Of a stretch of DNA of 64,000 nucleotides, positions 22,864 to 35,146 are shown piece after piece. The position numbers and the translations under genes were made by a program. Every line of letters starts with the position of its first letter. Position 1 is the stretch's first letter. The notes beneath the pieces are model-generated. The model had not been told where the DNA came from. It ran no database searches and worked only from the letters and a program-made list of their open reading frames with translations. The DNA is from Gracilariopsis chorda (lineage: Eukaryota; Rhodophyta; Florideophyceae; Gracilariales; Gracilariaceae). The stretch lies in assembly GCA_003194525.1 (NCBI GenBank), contig NBIV01000021.1:372001-436000 (forward strand), in the 5' to 3' direction.

Positions 22864-25800
22864 ATGAGTTCTTCTTCGCATCGACCCCCATCACGACGTG
22901 GTGGTCGCTGCTCAGGAGCAGGCCGTCGTCCAAGAGATAATATACAGCCCGTGCATCAACGAGACATATCCGATGAGCTTTCGCAGTTGGACTTAGGAAC
23001 TAGAACCGAGCTTCCTCAAAATGTTATGGAACCTCATAAACCTGAAGTGATATACTTGAACACCTCTCATTCTTCCGGTAATCAACAGGAACGAGATAGG
23101 ACGGTTATGCAGTTCATTGGGAGACCTCTCCAAGACATTCACTATGGAGCAAAATATGTCTGGGATGCAAGGGCAGAAAATATTCATCAAGGCCTCGCAC
23201 GTCCAAGCTCTTCATATCCGGAGTACCAACCAATCACTGGCACACTTCCAGCATGTTGTGGGACGTGCGGTGCAAACGGCCATCGAGCACATCGGTGTGC
23301 TCTCAAAGGTTCGGGGTGGGTGCTTCGTATTCGTATGTGCAAATACTGTGGCGCAGTTCTGCTTGGTGCTGAGACCGAAGGAAGATGATGTGGATATAAA
23401 AGCTCCAGATCGCTTGGAGTTTCTTTCAGACGAGTGCATATCAATTCGCAACTTGAAGACATATATCGCTTGCGTTCTTTTCAAACGCTATCAACACGCT
23501 TAAGTGTGTTATTTGCAACAATTGTCACATTCATGGATATGAAGTACGTTTGGGGTGGAGGTCCGTCATTTCTTCGACTTCAAGGCAATGTTTCTCTTTC
23601 TGTTTCAGGCCAGGACGTGCGCTACACATATTCGTGGTCGGAAGGTTCTCCTAATCTTAATTCACGGGATTAATCTTCTTTCACAAGAAGAATGGTGTAT
23701 GAGCCGAATATTCCATACTTGGTTCCAAAGTTGTACGATCTCATGCAACCAAGACCAGATACTGTCCCACAGAGACATAGAAAATTGTTCAGACCAGACG
23801 AAATTGTTTGCAGGAGATCAAACGCGGACAAGTCTAATCTGGATATCTCTGCAGACGCTATTCAGGAAGGAATAGTTGTCCGGAATTATCAAGGTGCCCA
23901 TGAAGCCCGAATCGAGGTGAGCTCTGGTGCAGGACTGTTGACAGAAGAAAGCCGAAGCCAAACTCTTGCAATGAGAGCTTTCGTCGTAGAGCCAAGTGGA
24001 CTGTTCAGGTCGGAAGCCCCAGTTGCCCACCTGGTAGGCGGAAGAGAATCCCATCACATGTCAACCGGAAATCTTCGACGTCGAGTTGTCAAGTACAAGC
24101 GTTTGAAGCCTGATTCAATGAAGCTGAGAAGGGAGCTTTTCCACTGATCTACTCTGATGGTGAGATTCATTCCCCGTATGATACAGCAACATATATTTCA
24201 TCAAGGGATGCGAACAACCAAGACGAAAGCAGCCTAGCATTGTCAGACCACTCTAAGCGAAGACTGTACACCGATAATGTGCTGCTGAACTCTGGTACTC
24301 TTCTTCAGCAATGGTTGCTTCGTAATAGCACAAACATTGAAGACTTGAGACTTCGTTACTTGGAAACGGAACAGATGAGAATGGTTGAAGAACGGGAGCT
24401 GCACGCTGGAACCCATACCGGAACAGATGAACTTGGCCCTCCCGGTAAAATCTTCCTTCCCGGTAATGACAAAGGCTCTCTGGCGTACTGGAGACAAAAA
24501 CGACTGGATGTGCAAGCAATGGTAGCTCGACTGGGCTCCCCGACGCTTTTCGTCAAAGTCATAATGAACGTATGGCGGGAAGAGATGAAAAGGCTTAGTA
24601 TGGACAACGAAAACACCGGAGCATTTTCTCCACAGGGAGACAGATGCCGTCTATTTGATAGGCTAGATCTAATTGCAAGAGTGTACAACCAGTATGAAAA
24701 TTCAATCATGAAGGATATAAAGAATAATTCAGAAGAGCTCTATGGCTTGAAATGCATTGGGATTGCTGCCAAAATTGACTTCCAGGAGAGAAATACTCCA
24801 CATCATCACATTCTTCTTTGGTTGGACGGGGGCGTAATTGAAGATCCAGAGATCATTGACACTTCGATCAAAGCCGAACTGCCTCGGGGTGACTCGACTG
24901 AGGACCAGGAACTCCGAACATTGGTCAAGAAATTCAATATGCACAGACACTCTCCATCTACCCGTGGTCGTACCTCTGACGGGAGGGGCAGATTTGGGTA
25001 TGATCGACAAGAAATTTTGGCTGAAACAACGATAAATGAGTACACAAATCGAGTGACCTACCGAAGAAGAAGGACAGGAGATTTGAAAGTGGTTCCGTAC
25101 AATCCAGATCTCACAATGATGTACAAGGCTCACATCAATGTTGAAAGAACCCAAGGTGGCAGCGCCATATCATATCTGATGCAGCATGCTTTAAAGAGTG
25201 CCAAAGAACAGGATTTGGTTGTATCAAGTCGAACGGAAAGCCAATCAAGCGCAAAGAGCGACATGCTTCAAAATGAGATCAGGGCGTACATGAGAGCGAG
25301 ACTGGTGGGCGCGGTTGAAGCTGCATGGAACCTCTTTGAGTTCAGGCATGTTCGCATCAATCTAACTGTACAGGCACTTGACATACATCTCTGTGGAGAG
25401 CGACTGGTTTTGATTCGTAACGTAAGACTGCCTAGACGTCTGAAGTCTTCCCTGTTGGAAAGATATTTCAGAATACCCTCCTGGTACATGGAATTCGAAT
25501 ACATGACATACTACGAGACTGTACGTGTATACGATAAGCAACCCCGCTCTGTACCAGAGTCTGAATCCACTCTGGATGGAGGAATTCCATGAACGTACGT
25601 AGTGCAGCGATCCGAAAATGATCGAACTGTGAATCGAATTAGATTTGCTTCTCCTGCAAATCCCGAACTATTTGCTCTTCGAATATTGCTCATGAACTCT
25701 GCATTCAGCTCCTTTGATGATCCGAAACGTGTTGGGAGCGAATCCTACTCAACTTATAGAGAAGCGGCAGTAGCCCGTGGACTATATATCCATGGTGACA

Positions 25801-27655
25801 AGTACGAAGCGGCTTTTGATGTGGCAGTAAGATACCATGCTATTCTTGCTCAGCTGGGTTACTTGGTCGTCACTTCCTTTCAGCAAGGGATAAATCCTAA
25901 AACTGTGATTGAAAAGCACGAAAGAGCTCTAACTGCAGATATAACCGAGCGAAACAGAGCACAAAGAAGAGAAGAACTACTTCGAAGAATCACTGAGATT
26001 TCGGACAGACATGGCGGTCGGCTTATCAGAAATGATCTGTTCCTTCATCATACTGTATCACAACTTCATCTCAGAGAGAGCGAACTACAATTAGCAGAGA
26101 AACATGCTGAAGTATGTCGCAGCTCTTCTTCGAGGTCCAGGCGAAGGTGAAAAGAGATATATGATGATCTGAAAGAAGGCCAGAAGCAAGTTTTTGACAA
26201 AAAAATGAGAGAAATACAATACCGAGATAGAATGGGAGAGTCTGAAAGACGCATAACACACGGAAGCGTTTTCTTCTTACAAGGACGAGTGGGGACAGGG
26301 AAGACCTATCTCCTATCTTTGCTGAGAGATATTGTTGAGCACGAAGGCTTATTGGTGCAGATGACAGCCACAATAGGTATTGCTGCTGCCCTATATGAAG
26401 ACGGAAGAACTTTGCATAGTTTTCTCAGATTAGGAGTTGATGACAGCAAAGATTCGCAGAGTAGAGAGCGTCGGACACTTTCCAAGTACAGACCACGATC
26501 ACAGAGAGCAGAACTAGTACGGAAGACTATTTTGCTGGTAATTGATGAAGCTTAAATGTGTCTGAAAATGCTCTTCGAGATTGTGAACACCGTATTGAAG
26601 GACGTAAGAAACTCTACGAAAGACTTTGGAGGTATGGTTGTAGTTATGCAGGCGATTATATGCAACTGCTTCCAGTGGTTCCAAGAACGAGAACAGTATC
26701 CGAAAGGGATGGAACAATTCGTGTTATTACAGTGAGTCTCCTACAGGAGCTTCCATGGTACTGTTGCGAGCTTTGGGACAGAAGAGTCAAAGTTCTTCGC
26801 CTTACAGAACAGGTTAGTCAACAAGATGATCCAGTTTTTGCAAAAGGTTTGCTCAGTCTTCGTCGTGGGACGTTTCCAGCATCAGCAAGGCTTCCGCTTA
26901 TGTCTACGTCAGATGTATACGAAGCATACAAGTTGCTTTGGAAATTGTTTACAACACGGAAGAAAGAAGATGTAAAGCTCAACCGATTGATTGTTGCGCC
27001 AACAAACCAATTAGTGGAGGAACATAACCAGAACGCATTGGAGTGTTTCCCAGGAAGGATTTTTGACTTGAAGTATGCAACGACGATCGTTCCCAGTTGA
27101 GGGCCAACTGGTGAAAAGTTTCACACAAATAGTATCATTGGACCTGAACTGACGTATAATTACGGTCCAACTGGATTCCCGCACCACCATTTGAAATTGA
27201 AGTTGGGTGTTCCTGTTATGGTGATTCGAAATGTACTTCATCCGCACTTGCTCAATGGAAAGATGTTTATCGTTACCAGCACTTCTCGCAGAGTGATTCG
27301 ACTTTCGGGCATTGATGAACATGGGGAAACTCAGCAAAGCTTTTTACTGCACTGCATTGACTTTGTTTTCGAGTTTGCAGATGTAAAAATTAAACGTCGA
27401 CAGTTTCCCATCAGATTGGCATCTGCAGCAACTCTGCATAACGCGCAAGGACATACGCTGAAGAAAATGATAATTGACTTTCGAACAGACTCCTTTTCGC
27501 TGGGTCAGGTCTATGTTGGACTTTCGCGTGTCAGAAAATCTGATGATCTGATGATGTGTTACTGCTGCATAGTGAAAACGAGACGCCTCGAAATGCGCAG
27601 GATTCCCATCCAATGCCCATTAGCATCAAAACCCCTGTTCTACAAGAAGCTGTAG
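22864..27655 (+). pseudogene. Helitron Rep-helicase, decayed copy
   Basis: Open frames in series align with the longer Helitron protein at 49528-54963. The N-terminal part has a CX2CX4HX4C knuckle (CGTCGANGHRAHRC) followed by CKYCG. The Rep endonuclease has the two-His motif NTPHHHILLW near 24,790. The catalytic tyrosine block reads SYLMQHALK, where the second tyrosine has become His. The helicase keeps Walker A GRVGTGKT near 26,290 and a Walker B VIDEA. Stops at 23386, 23670, 25590, 26553 and 27098, plus frameshifts, rule out a working protein. In active Helitrons this enzyme nicks, replicates and joins DNA by a rolling-circle route. Confidence 0.85.
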
Positions 27656-27726
27656 ACTTTTTAGAGAGGCGTCATTAGTTTGAAATAGTGTAGTTTATGC
27701 GTAAACCAAAATTTGTGGAGATATGT

Positions 27727-27786
27727 TATGCAAACTTTTCGCCGCGGCGCGAAGCGCCGCCTGTGGCCGAAGGCCGCTTTCCCTTG
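27727..27786 (+). mobile_element. 3' terminus of the decayed Helitron
   Basis: Two GC-rich hairpins (GGCGCGAAGCGCC and GGCCGAAGGCC) are followed by CTTTCCCTTG and then T. The same arrangement ends each Helitron unit at 47999-56060. I could not locate the matching 5' end of this copy. Confidence 0.65.
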
Positions 27787-28257
27787 TAACACAATAAGGG
27801 TTGTACAGACTGATTACAGCTAAGTAAAACCATGCATAAAAACAAATTAAAACAACGCAGACCAAGCGAACCAAGCAGCCAACAATGCACAAGAAGTGAA
27901 CCAGACATGCCAACAATGTGCCGTCATGTGACAGCATTGTTTACACACTTACTTGCATCATCATGACTACGACAAAGCACAAATTCACAAGCCACCCCAT
28001 CCATGTACATACCCTAGGCGTGTTGCGTGCATAGCACGTGCTTACTTGCAGAGCTGCACTGAAGTGCAACCGCTCGCGATGGCACTTAATCGCCGTTTCG
28101 GGTATTCTGGGTTGTTGCTCATTTATGAGTAGAGGGTATACTTGTGCCGACGGATCGGATCGTGCACGTGGCAACGGTTTGGCCGGATGCACTGTAACAA
28201 CGGAATCTGCGCGTGTTACACGGGTACACCACAGTAGTGGATAGCGGGCTAGATACA
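27787..28257. other. spacer
   Basis: No convincing gene. Short frames on both strands overlap each other and lack recognisable domains. Confidence 0.4.
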
Positions 28258-28885
28258 ACTTATTTATTTATTTAGCTATTACACTGGGTATTCTAATGTA
28301 CTTAGTGCAGCGGCCGCCGCCTTGCACCTCAGTAAACTTCCCCAACAAGGGTGTTCTACTCCAAGAACTTGGCTCTGAGTGCTCTCGCCTTGGGCGGTAC
28401 CAAACTCCATTGCGGAGAGGTATCCCGTTGCACACGGCTCGCTCAACCCCCTTGCTCGCCTAAGACAGCCCGTAGGTGGGATACTACTACCCACTGTTGT
28501 GGTTTTCGCCCGTGTATACGGTTTTTCCGGCCTTGCCGCTTTGCGCCCGAGTCCCTCTCGTGACTCGCACCCCTACTCCATTCTCCCCCCTTTTCCCTTT
28601 CCTTTTCCTTTCCTTTTCCCTTTTTGGGCAGCTCCCACTGTCGTGGCTCATACCGACCTACCGTCGTGTGTGTGCCACCTTGTGGACATCTGCCTCCTTT
28701 GGAGCGATACCGAAAACCGGCTTCTAATTACCTTCCTACGCTTGTCGCGAAGGGTGACCCTGATTTACAACCGGCTTCGCCGTGTCATCCCTGGAAGGGC
28801 TCTTACACTGGGTTCACCTCGTGAGAGGAAGCTCCCGAACATCTTCGGAGTATTTTACCGCTTGCGGGCATTGCACTACATACAC
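28258..28885 (+). repeat. ~600 bp dispersed repeat, copy 1 (LTR-like)
   Basis: It shares scattered blocks with 43725-44340 in the same order: GTACTTAGTGC, AGTAAAC-TTCCCCAACA, a long pyrimidine tract, CCCGAACATCTTCGG, and an end like GGGCATTGCACTACATA. The layout recalls a solo LTR, but no internal element or target duplication could be tied to it. Confidence 0.45.
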
Positions 28886-30155
28886 CTATGCAACACCTGC
28901 ATGTACCTGTAAACAGGATATAGCCACACATATTCCTAAGTAGCATGCGCATTCACCTTATGCCAAGTGGCCAATTCTGTGCCCATGACCCATATGATGC
29001 ACAACAATTGTAACTAATGCATTGCATATGGGTATATGCTGCACCCAATCATATGCCCGTTTCACGTTGGGTGTGAGAATACACGCATGTGCGCTTTTGC
29101 AAGGCAGCTCTCAAGAACAGCCCTCCATTATATGAAAATTATATGAAAATTTGTTTCCAAGTGCTGCACCATGATGTTCCAGCACTACCAGGCACTCAAC
29201 GATGTGCTAACATCAACAGCAGACAGTGTTTCTTTGAGTGAGGGATCATCACTCGTGGTAACCTCAACCTCAGATTTGGCCATGCCGGCCATACGCCACC
29301 AGCGTTGTGGTGCACGCCTGGTGCGACGAGGATAGCGTGACTGTGACTCAGAGTCATCATTTACTTGTTCAATGTCACATTTATCGCCATTTGACCCCTC
29401 TTCATCACTAGAACTGTGCTCGGCATCATCAATGTTTGATGTTGCAGGGTCAACCATCATGTCTGTAGCTGCATCAGGGTGGTCTATGGTACCATTTTCT
29501 GAGGTTGACATGACGTCCTCAACATCGTCAACAGAGAACTCATCCGAGTTGATGGCATCCATATCATCCTCAGAACTATAAGTATAATCTGATGTACTCT
29601 CGTCATCCATATAGTTGCTAAGATATGGTGCACCAGGGAACCTAGACTCATCAAAGGTGACATGACGTGACCGCACTACTCGAGGAATATGGTCGTCATC
29701 ACTAACTAGAACCTCGCAAACACCATGCTCGAGAGTCTGCAAGTACACTCCCTCAAGTGCACGAGACCCGAACGTGGTGCCCGGACTCATTTTTAATACG
29801 TATGCAGCACATCCGAATACTCTGACTGTTGATGTTAGCACATGTTCGAGTGCCTGGTAGTCTTGGGATATCATGGTGCAGCACTTGGAAACAAAGTTTC
29901 ATGTAACGGAGGACTGTTTTTGAGAGCTGCTTTGCAAAAGCGCATATGCGTTTGTTCTCAAACCCAACGTGAAACGGGCATATGATTGGCTGCTGCATAT
30001 ACCCATATGCAATGCATTAGTTACAAGTGTTGTGCATCGTATGGGTCATGTGCACGGAACTGGCCACTTGGCATAAGGTTAATGGACATGTTATTTAGGA
30101 ATATGTGTGGCTATATCTGGTTTACAGGTACATGCAGGTGTTGCATAGGTGCAGT
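28885..30155. repeat. fold-back structure made from a copia fragment
   Basis: The left arm (about 28885-29228) is the inverted copy of the right arm (about 29825-30155), with roughly 85-90% match by eye. The loop between them is about 600 bp. The arms share, for example, GCAACACCTGCATGTACCTGTA and CCCGTTTCACGTTGGGT in opposite orientation. The inner edge of the right arm is copia coding sequence, and the left arm is the same sequence turned round. Confidence 0.8.
29185..29874 (-). pseudogene. Ty1/copia integrase C-terminal fragment
   Basis: The 229-codon frame reads VRVFGCAAYVLKMSPG, then ALEGVYLQTLEHG, SRHVTFDESRFPGAPY and, after a long acidic Ser/Asp linker, YPRRTRRAPQRW. These are the hallmarks of the copia integrase end and the linker to reverse transcriptase. 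The core integrase, RT and RNase H are missing. The last ~15 residues before the stop are encoded by the inverted arm of the fold-back, so the open end is an artefact of that rearrangement. Confidence 0.75.
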
Positions 30156-30444
30156 TGTGCAAGTAAGCAATCTCAACTCTGAGTTGCATTGTAATTTAGA
30201 TAATTACAATGCAACACTCTCTAATTCCACCTCTCACACACTGAACGCTGTTATTCGGATTTGACGCCGCTCTGCAAGCTGAAGGAAGGTGCTTTGTTCG
30301 AAAAAGAAATCCGTGACTCCTGTTTCGGGATGAGACTTTCATCATGACAGTAGAAGAGCCAGCAGTGACTGAGCGTAGCTGGAAGATTTGATTTATATGG
30401 TGTATGTCTTGCATGCATGGGTTGGAATCAAACGGTTTGATGTT

Positions 30445-31515
30445 GTGGGCGCCATCACAAAACAGTGACGCAGGGGGGCCAAACGTAGTAATAAAGTAGG
30501 CTAAAAAGGGTGTCCTCGTAGCTGAAAGCACCGTAGAGATGAAAATGATAAACATAAAGAGCGAAAAAATGGAAATACAGGGACCAAAAGGACTCAATCT
30601 GCTAAGAAAATATTAAAACAAAAAGGAGAGCAAGAGTCTTCATCCCAAGAAAACTTCTTCAAAACTTCTTGAAACGGCCCACGACCAAAGAATTATGTCA
30701 ATAGCCACTAGTAGTAAGACTCTCGGCTTCTGGTCAGACACTCCGGATATTTAGCGATTTGTGCAGCCTATGTACTTCTGAGGTAACCAAAAGCAGGCAC
30801 GTACAATCCTAACAGAGCTTTCAAAGGAGGGCTACTAACAGAAAGATATGATTTCACTCTGTAACTACTGTGGCTCTTTGCAGGAAAGGTTGCATGGCAC
30901 GTCGCCTGCAGATAGCTTCCTGTCCAGCAGTTCCATCCAGACACCGCCAGGTATTTTAACCAACATCGTTATCCGAGCAGAATTTTGGCGGGCCTCACAG
31001 TTGACATAAAAATTTTTGGTACACACTCTCCGTCTCCTTTCCACGCTTGAAGCGCTTCAACCGTTCTTAGCGATGGCATTTCCCACTCCAAGTAGGCACC
31101 TAGCGGGAAACGTCTCAATAGATGCAGATGATGTTTGAATGGTTTATTAAAAGAGTGAGAAAGGTTGGAAGTGAGGTATGTGTATAAGTGTGATGTTAAA
31201 CTGAGTCCAAACTGAGGTCCGGGCCTCCATTTGCCCTTTTATAGCGTCTAAAAGCACTTAAAACAACACAGGAAGGCATTACTACTTTCTACTTACTCAT
31301 GTGTGCGTGTAGGTTACTGCATTGGCTTCCAGCAGCCTCTGAAGCTGCACACTAACCAATAAAACTCCGTCTTCTGGCGCCAGCGTCACTTAAATGCAGT
31401 AGCACGGCTGGGCCAGCGAAGCAAAGAATGCTCTAGGAGCTGCTGGAACACTCTACACGTTTGTTCCAACAGTGCCGGAGCATTCTACACGTTTCGCGAC
31501 TAACAGATGTGTTGC
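30445..31515 (+). repeat. dispersed repeat family, copy B (uninterrupted)
   Basis: This is the intact partner of the split copy at 4990-6910. It shows the empty site of the ~870 bp insertion: GCTACTAACAG is followed directly by AAAGATATGATTTCAC. No coding domain is visible. Confidence 0.7.
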
Positions 31516-34144
31516 AGAATGCAGACTTTTGGCTCACCAAAGTGTTAGGCTAAGGTTACTGTACGAGATGGGAGCTTCACTGAACATGAAAATGAGATTT
31601 GCCCTAACCCGAAGAGCATGACATGTAAATGCCAAATGTTGGCAGCCAGAGCGACGACTTCGTCTCTGGAAGAACTAAAGGATTAGCCTTGGTAACCGTT
31701 TAACATACCCGGTGTACAAAAATTGTCCTTGTACAGCTTCATAGCGTTTCATTTTACCTGCAACCTGAGCGCTAGCAAGAGTGAAGAAAGATGAGACATG
31801 CAGACGAGTGGTGATTGCTCTTGAATCGCGAGTCGGATGCAACATGACCCTGCGGCTGAACACATCGTTTCCCTTTGCCTGCAGGACGCTTCAAGATAAA
31901 AAGCTCATTCACAGAGATCAGTTAACGCTGTTAACCCTCAACACGTGTTCCAAGAACTGTCCAACCCGCCGCTGCGTTGTGACGGTTGCCTTGTACTGTA
32001 GCATTCAAAAACCGCCGCATAGTGAGAGCTCACCATTTGAGCGTGCAGAAGAATTACGAAGCCAGCGGGAGGGAGTGACGGTGAACAGATGTTAAAAGCA
32101 CGCCTTTTATAACTCATGTGCAGACGGTCTGGTCCAGCACAAAACGTTCGAAGTCCACTCTCCAGCATCGGCCAGAACGGGGCCTTTTATGAAAGCTAGA
32201 GTTTGAAATCATTCGCCATGCCGTTTGATGCACGCACGGTTTATCTCAGTCAGTTGGCAGCTTGTCTTGTGTGTTTCTGCGCGATCTTTGGTAAAGTGAT
32301 GTGACGCGTTTTTAAGTTGGCTGGTGACAGCGCTTTCTTGTGCTTTGAAATCTTCATCTGCATCAAACGGGCTGTTGTGTTTGAAAGCCAGTCGTGTCGT
32401 GTGAAGCTTGCCCACACAAGCTTCAATGAGTAAATCCTTGTTCTCTCGTTAAAACTAATATTACATAAACTAGCGCCAGCCACACGTCGCCATGTATCCT
32501 GCTCTCGAACGGTGGCGTTCAAAAAAAACTATTTTAGAAATGTCCGGAGCAAAACCGTCAAAGCGATCTTATCGAAGTGAGTGCCTTCCCCAAGGCAGAA
32601 AGAGAAAGAAATGATGAGGCGCCATAGGCGGAAGACAATGTGGTGAGGGTACGGGAAACTTGACACAGGCACGTGTGCTTTGTATATTCGTAACTTTGTT
32701 TCATCTCTGCAGCGGTTTGGCTTGGTTGCGGCTGTATGACTTTGTGATCAACTGAGGGTTGATGCCCACGCCGCAAGTACAGTAACTTCGCAGACGCTCT
32801 GTGGTTCTTTCCTTTTTTTGTGGCATAGACTTGGTTCCAATGAAGTTACTTTGCATGTGCTCACGTGAGGTGCTGTGCCGTGCCGTTGTAACCAATATCA
32901 GTCTTACACTTCTGCTTCAGCGCTTCAAGCGCAGATGAACATTTTATGGCTCAAGGATACAGTATACTCATACTGCGAGCACATGCTGGCGCACTGCGCT
33001 CGAAGCTTCGAGTATAATATCGATCACGTATCTAGCAAACAGCTTCCGAAGAAAAGAGCACGCGAGCGGACCATTTGTCCACAACTGGTCTCGCAAGGCA
33101 AAAAGGAACAGTCCACTTCACCAGTACCACGAGTACAGCGCTCTGCGCAACTTTTATCCCACGTACATTCTCGGTCACTCACTTGCTGGTATGACAAAAG
33201 ACTGATCGTCATTATACGATTTACAAAGCGTAGAACCACTTTTTACTCGTCGTTGTTTGCGCGGATCACCCGCTGTGAGGCACAGTGCGGCCATGATTAC
33301 AGCACCAAACTCACCGGGAATTCGGGCCAGTGCCAAGTTTGGAGGGGCGGGTGTCTTTAATGCCCAACGACTGGCACGATCTCGTGATAGGTTAATTTAG
33401 CGCGCATCACCCATCCCTGCAGCATGGCTCAAAGCGATCTCCATAACCTACCCTTGGCAAAGTTGCACCCATACATGTCAAGCCCAATGGAACACAACTC
33501 ACGTCAGCGAATGAGAGTCGGTTCCTTTGCCCCACTGCTCCCTCCCGGCCAGTCGCGTGTCCAATCCGGAAACCGTGCAGCCACTGGACCATCTCGAGCG
33601 AAGCGGTGCATAAAAAGCTCCATGACTGGCGCCGCAAAGCCCTGTCCGCGTGATACGGGCAAACCGGTTACAACGCCAGCTTTGTCGATCCAACTACGTG
33701 CGCGCGAAGTACACTCTCCCCCGAAAAAGACTGCTGGATTGTCAGCATTACGACTTGCTGCTGCCATTCTGTTGCAGTTGTGCATTCCCGCCGCATTCCG
33801 GCAACGTTGCCAGCCATGGACGGTTTAATGGCGATAATCTTCGACAAACGACCTCAAGAGCCCCCACCGATAGCCCTATCAATACTGCGTGGGCCCGAAA
33901 GGCATCAATATCAACCGGCACCGTCGCAACGGCGGCACCGCTCAAAAGACGCCAGTCATGCCTTCCCCCGGCCAGCCTTTCCGGCACGCGCGTGCCGGCA
34001 GATATGGTCAGAACACACTTCACGGCTGCACGCCGCTCAATTTAGGCGCGTCGCATGTGTGGCACGTGCCGCTTTGCGGGTCGTTCCAAGTGCTTGCGAA
34101 CTTATCATAACCTGATCTTGTCCACCGCGCCTGCCAGCGCGCCG
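31516..34144. other. spacer upstream of the first GATA-type gene
   Basis: Several frames of 60-160 codons occur on both strands and overlap (for example 32875-33360 and 33424-33828 on +). None shows a domain, a good start context or a partner copy. I treat the stretch as noncoding; 33.4-34.1 kb is more GC-rich and may hold regulatory sequence for the GATA-type gene. Confidence 0.4.
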
Positions 34145-34151
34145 TATAAAT
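34145..34151 (+). promoter_or_regulatory. TATA box of GATA-type gene 1
   Basis: TATAAAT lies 161 nt before ATG 34306. It decides the start, because the longer upstream frame beginning at 34055 starts before the TATA box. Confidence 0.6.
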
Positions 34152-34305
34152 TGCCCTCCTACTTTTTCCTCGCGCAATTCCTCCCATCGTTTCCTCCCGC
34201 TCTCACCCAACTCTCTCCGCAGAAACGCGCAACTCACCGCTCCAAGCCGTCCCCCCCGTCCTCTTCGAGCTTTCCAAGCCCGTCTTCAACAGCCGATCCA
34301 CACCC

Positions 34306-35146
34306 ATGTCGCACGCCCATTCCAGGCACCCCATCACCTCCGTGTGTGCCCTTACCCATCCTCCCGTCGAGCCGTGTCGCCCCTACGTGCAAACCATGGC
34401 GCAACCTGTATCACTCTATTATGACAGCCAGCCACAGCTTCTTCCACCCGCGCATCGCCGTCTTCCCCAACTCTCCGCAAGGCCGCGTAGCTACAACGGT
34501 CGCTTCCTCCCGGAAACCGACTTCAACAGGAAAGTGTGCGGCTGGTGCAATACCCAAACCACCAGCCAGTGGCGCGTTGGCTGCGCTACTGGTTCAGAAG
34601 GTAGGAAGCCATCCCATCGCCCACCCCACTCAGTATCACATTCCAAACAATAACATGCTAACCCCTTCACTCTCCTCAGCCATGAAAACGTTATGTAACG
34701 CCTGCGGAATCAGTTACCATCGCACGCAAAGAAAGGTACCCAACTTGGTTCTGGATCTGGACGTCCTGGCACAGAATCACAGCAATCGCCTCTCCATTCT
34801 GAAGGAGTTCAAGCGCCAACGCAAACTATCACCGGCGCTCGATCGCTTCAAGACCAAGCCGCGCAAGCTCATTCATCGTGCGCGTCCGAGGTCTTCAAAT
34901 CTCAACATGCTACTTTCAGATAGTGCTCCGCTCTTGTCGCGTCAACCACCTGCAGCCCCGATGCACACCCTCACAACTCTGATCCCGCCGGCAAGTGTCC
35001 CAACCAGACGGACTTTCACCAGTACCTGCTTTCCTCTCGTCCCTGCCCAACCCTTGTCTTCTTTGGTTCCACACTCGCCACATACAAGATATAGACTGCC
35101 ATCTTTCAAAGAGGTTACTCGGAACTTGTCTCAAATGAACCTGTAA
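34306..35146 (+). CDS. GATA-type zinc-finger protein 1 (two exons)
   Basis: Exons are 34306-34600 and 34680-35146, with a 79-nt GT-AG intron in phase 1 (donor GAAG/GTAGGA, acceptor CTCAG/CC). The spliced product is 253 residues. Splicing joins CGWCNTQTTSQWRVG to MKTLCNACGISYHR, making a C-X2-C-X22-C-X2-C finger. The LCNACG hallmark is that of GATA factors; the usual spacing is 17-20, so this loop is longer. After the finger comes a basic region (FKRQRKLSPALDRFKTKPRK) and a Pro-rich tail ending near FKEVTRNLSQM. GATA proteins bind GATA-core DNA in the nucleus and regulate transcription. A paralogue faces it at 37843-38818. Confidence 0.8.
34601..34679 (+). other. intron of GATA-type gene 1
   Basis: 79 nt, GTAGGA at the donor and a CT-rich stretch ending CTCAG at the acceptor. 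It interrupts the codon after GSE in the finger. The paralogue has an intron at exactly the same codon and phase. Confidence 0.8.

Noticed and set aside
28379-28912. 177-codon + frame
   Set aside because: It lies in a pyrimidine-rich dispersed repeat; the matching repeat at 43.7 kb does not keep the frame.
32875-34045. Several overlapping frames of 90-160 codons upstream of GATA-type gene 1
   Set aside because: They overlap on both strands in GC-rich DNA with no domain, repeat partner or TATA box of their own.
34055-34305. Upstream ATG extending the second-exon frame of GATA-type gene 1
   Set aside because: It begins before the TATA box at 34145 and its frame bypasses the first half of the zinc finger; splicing from ATG 34306 gives the complete finger.
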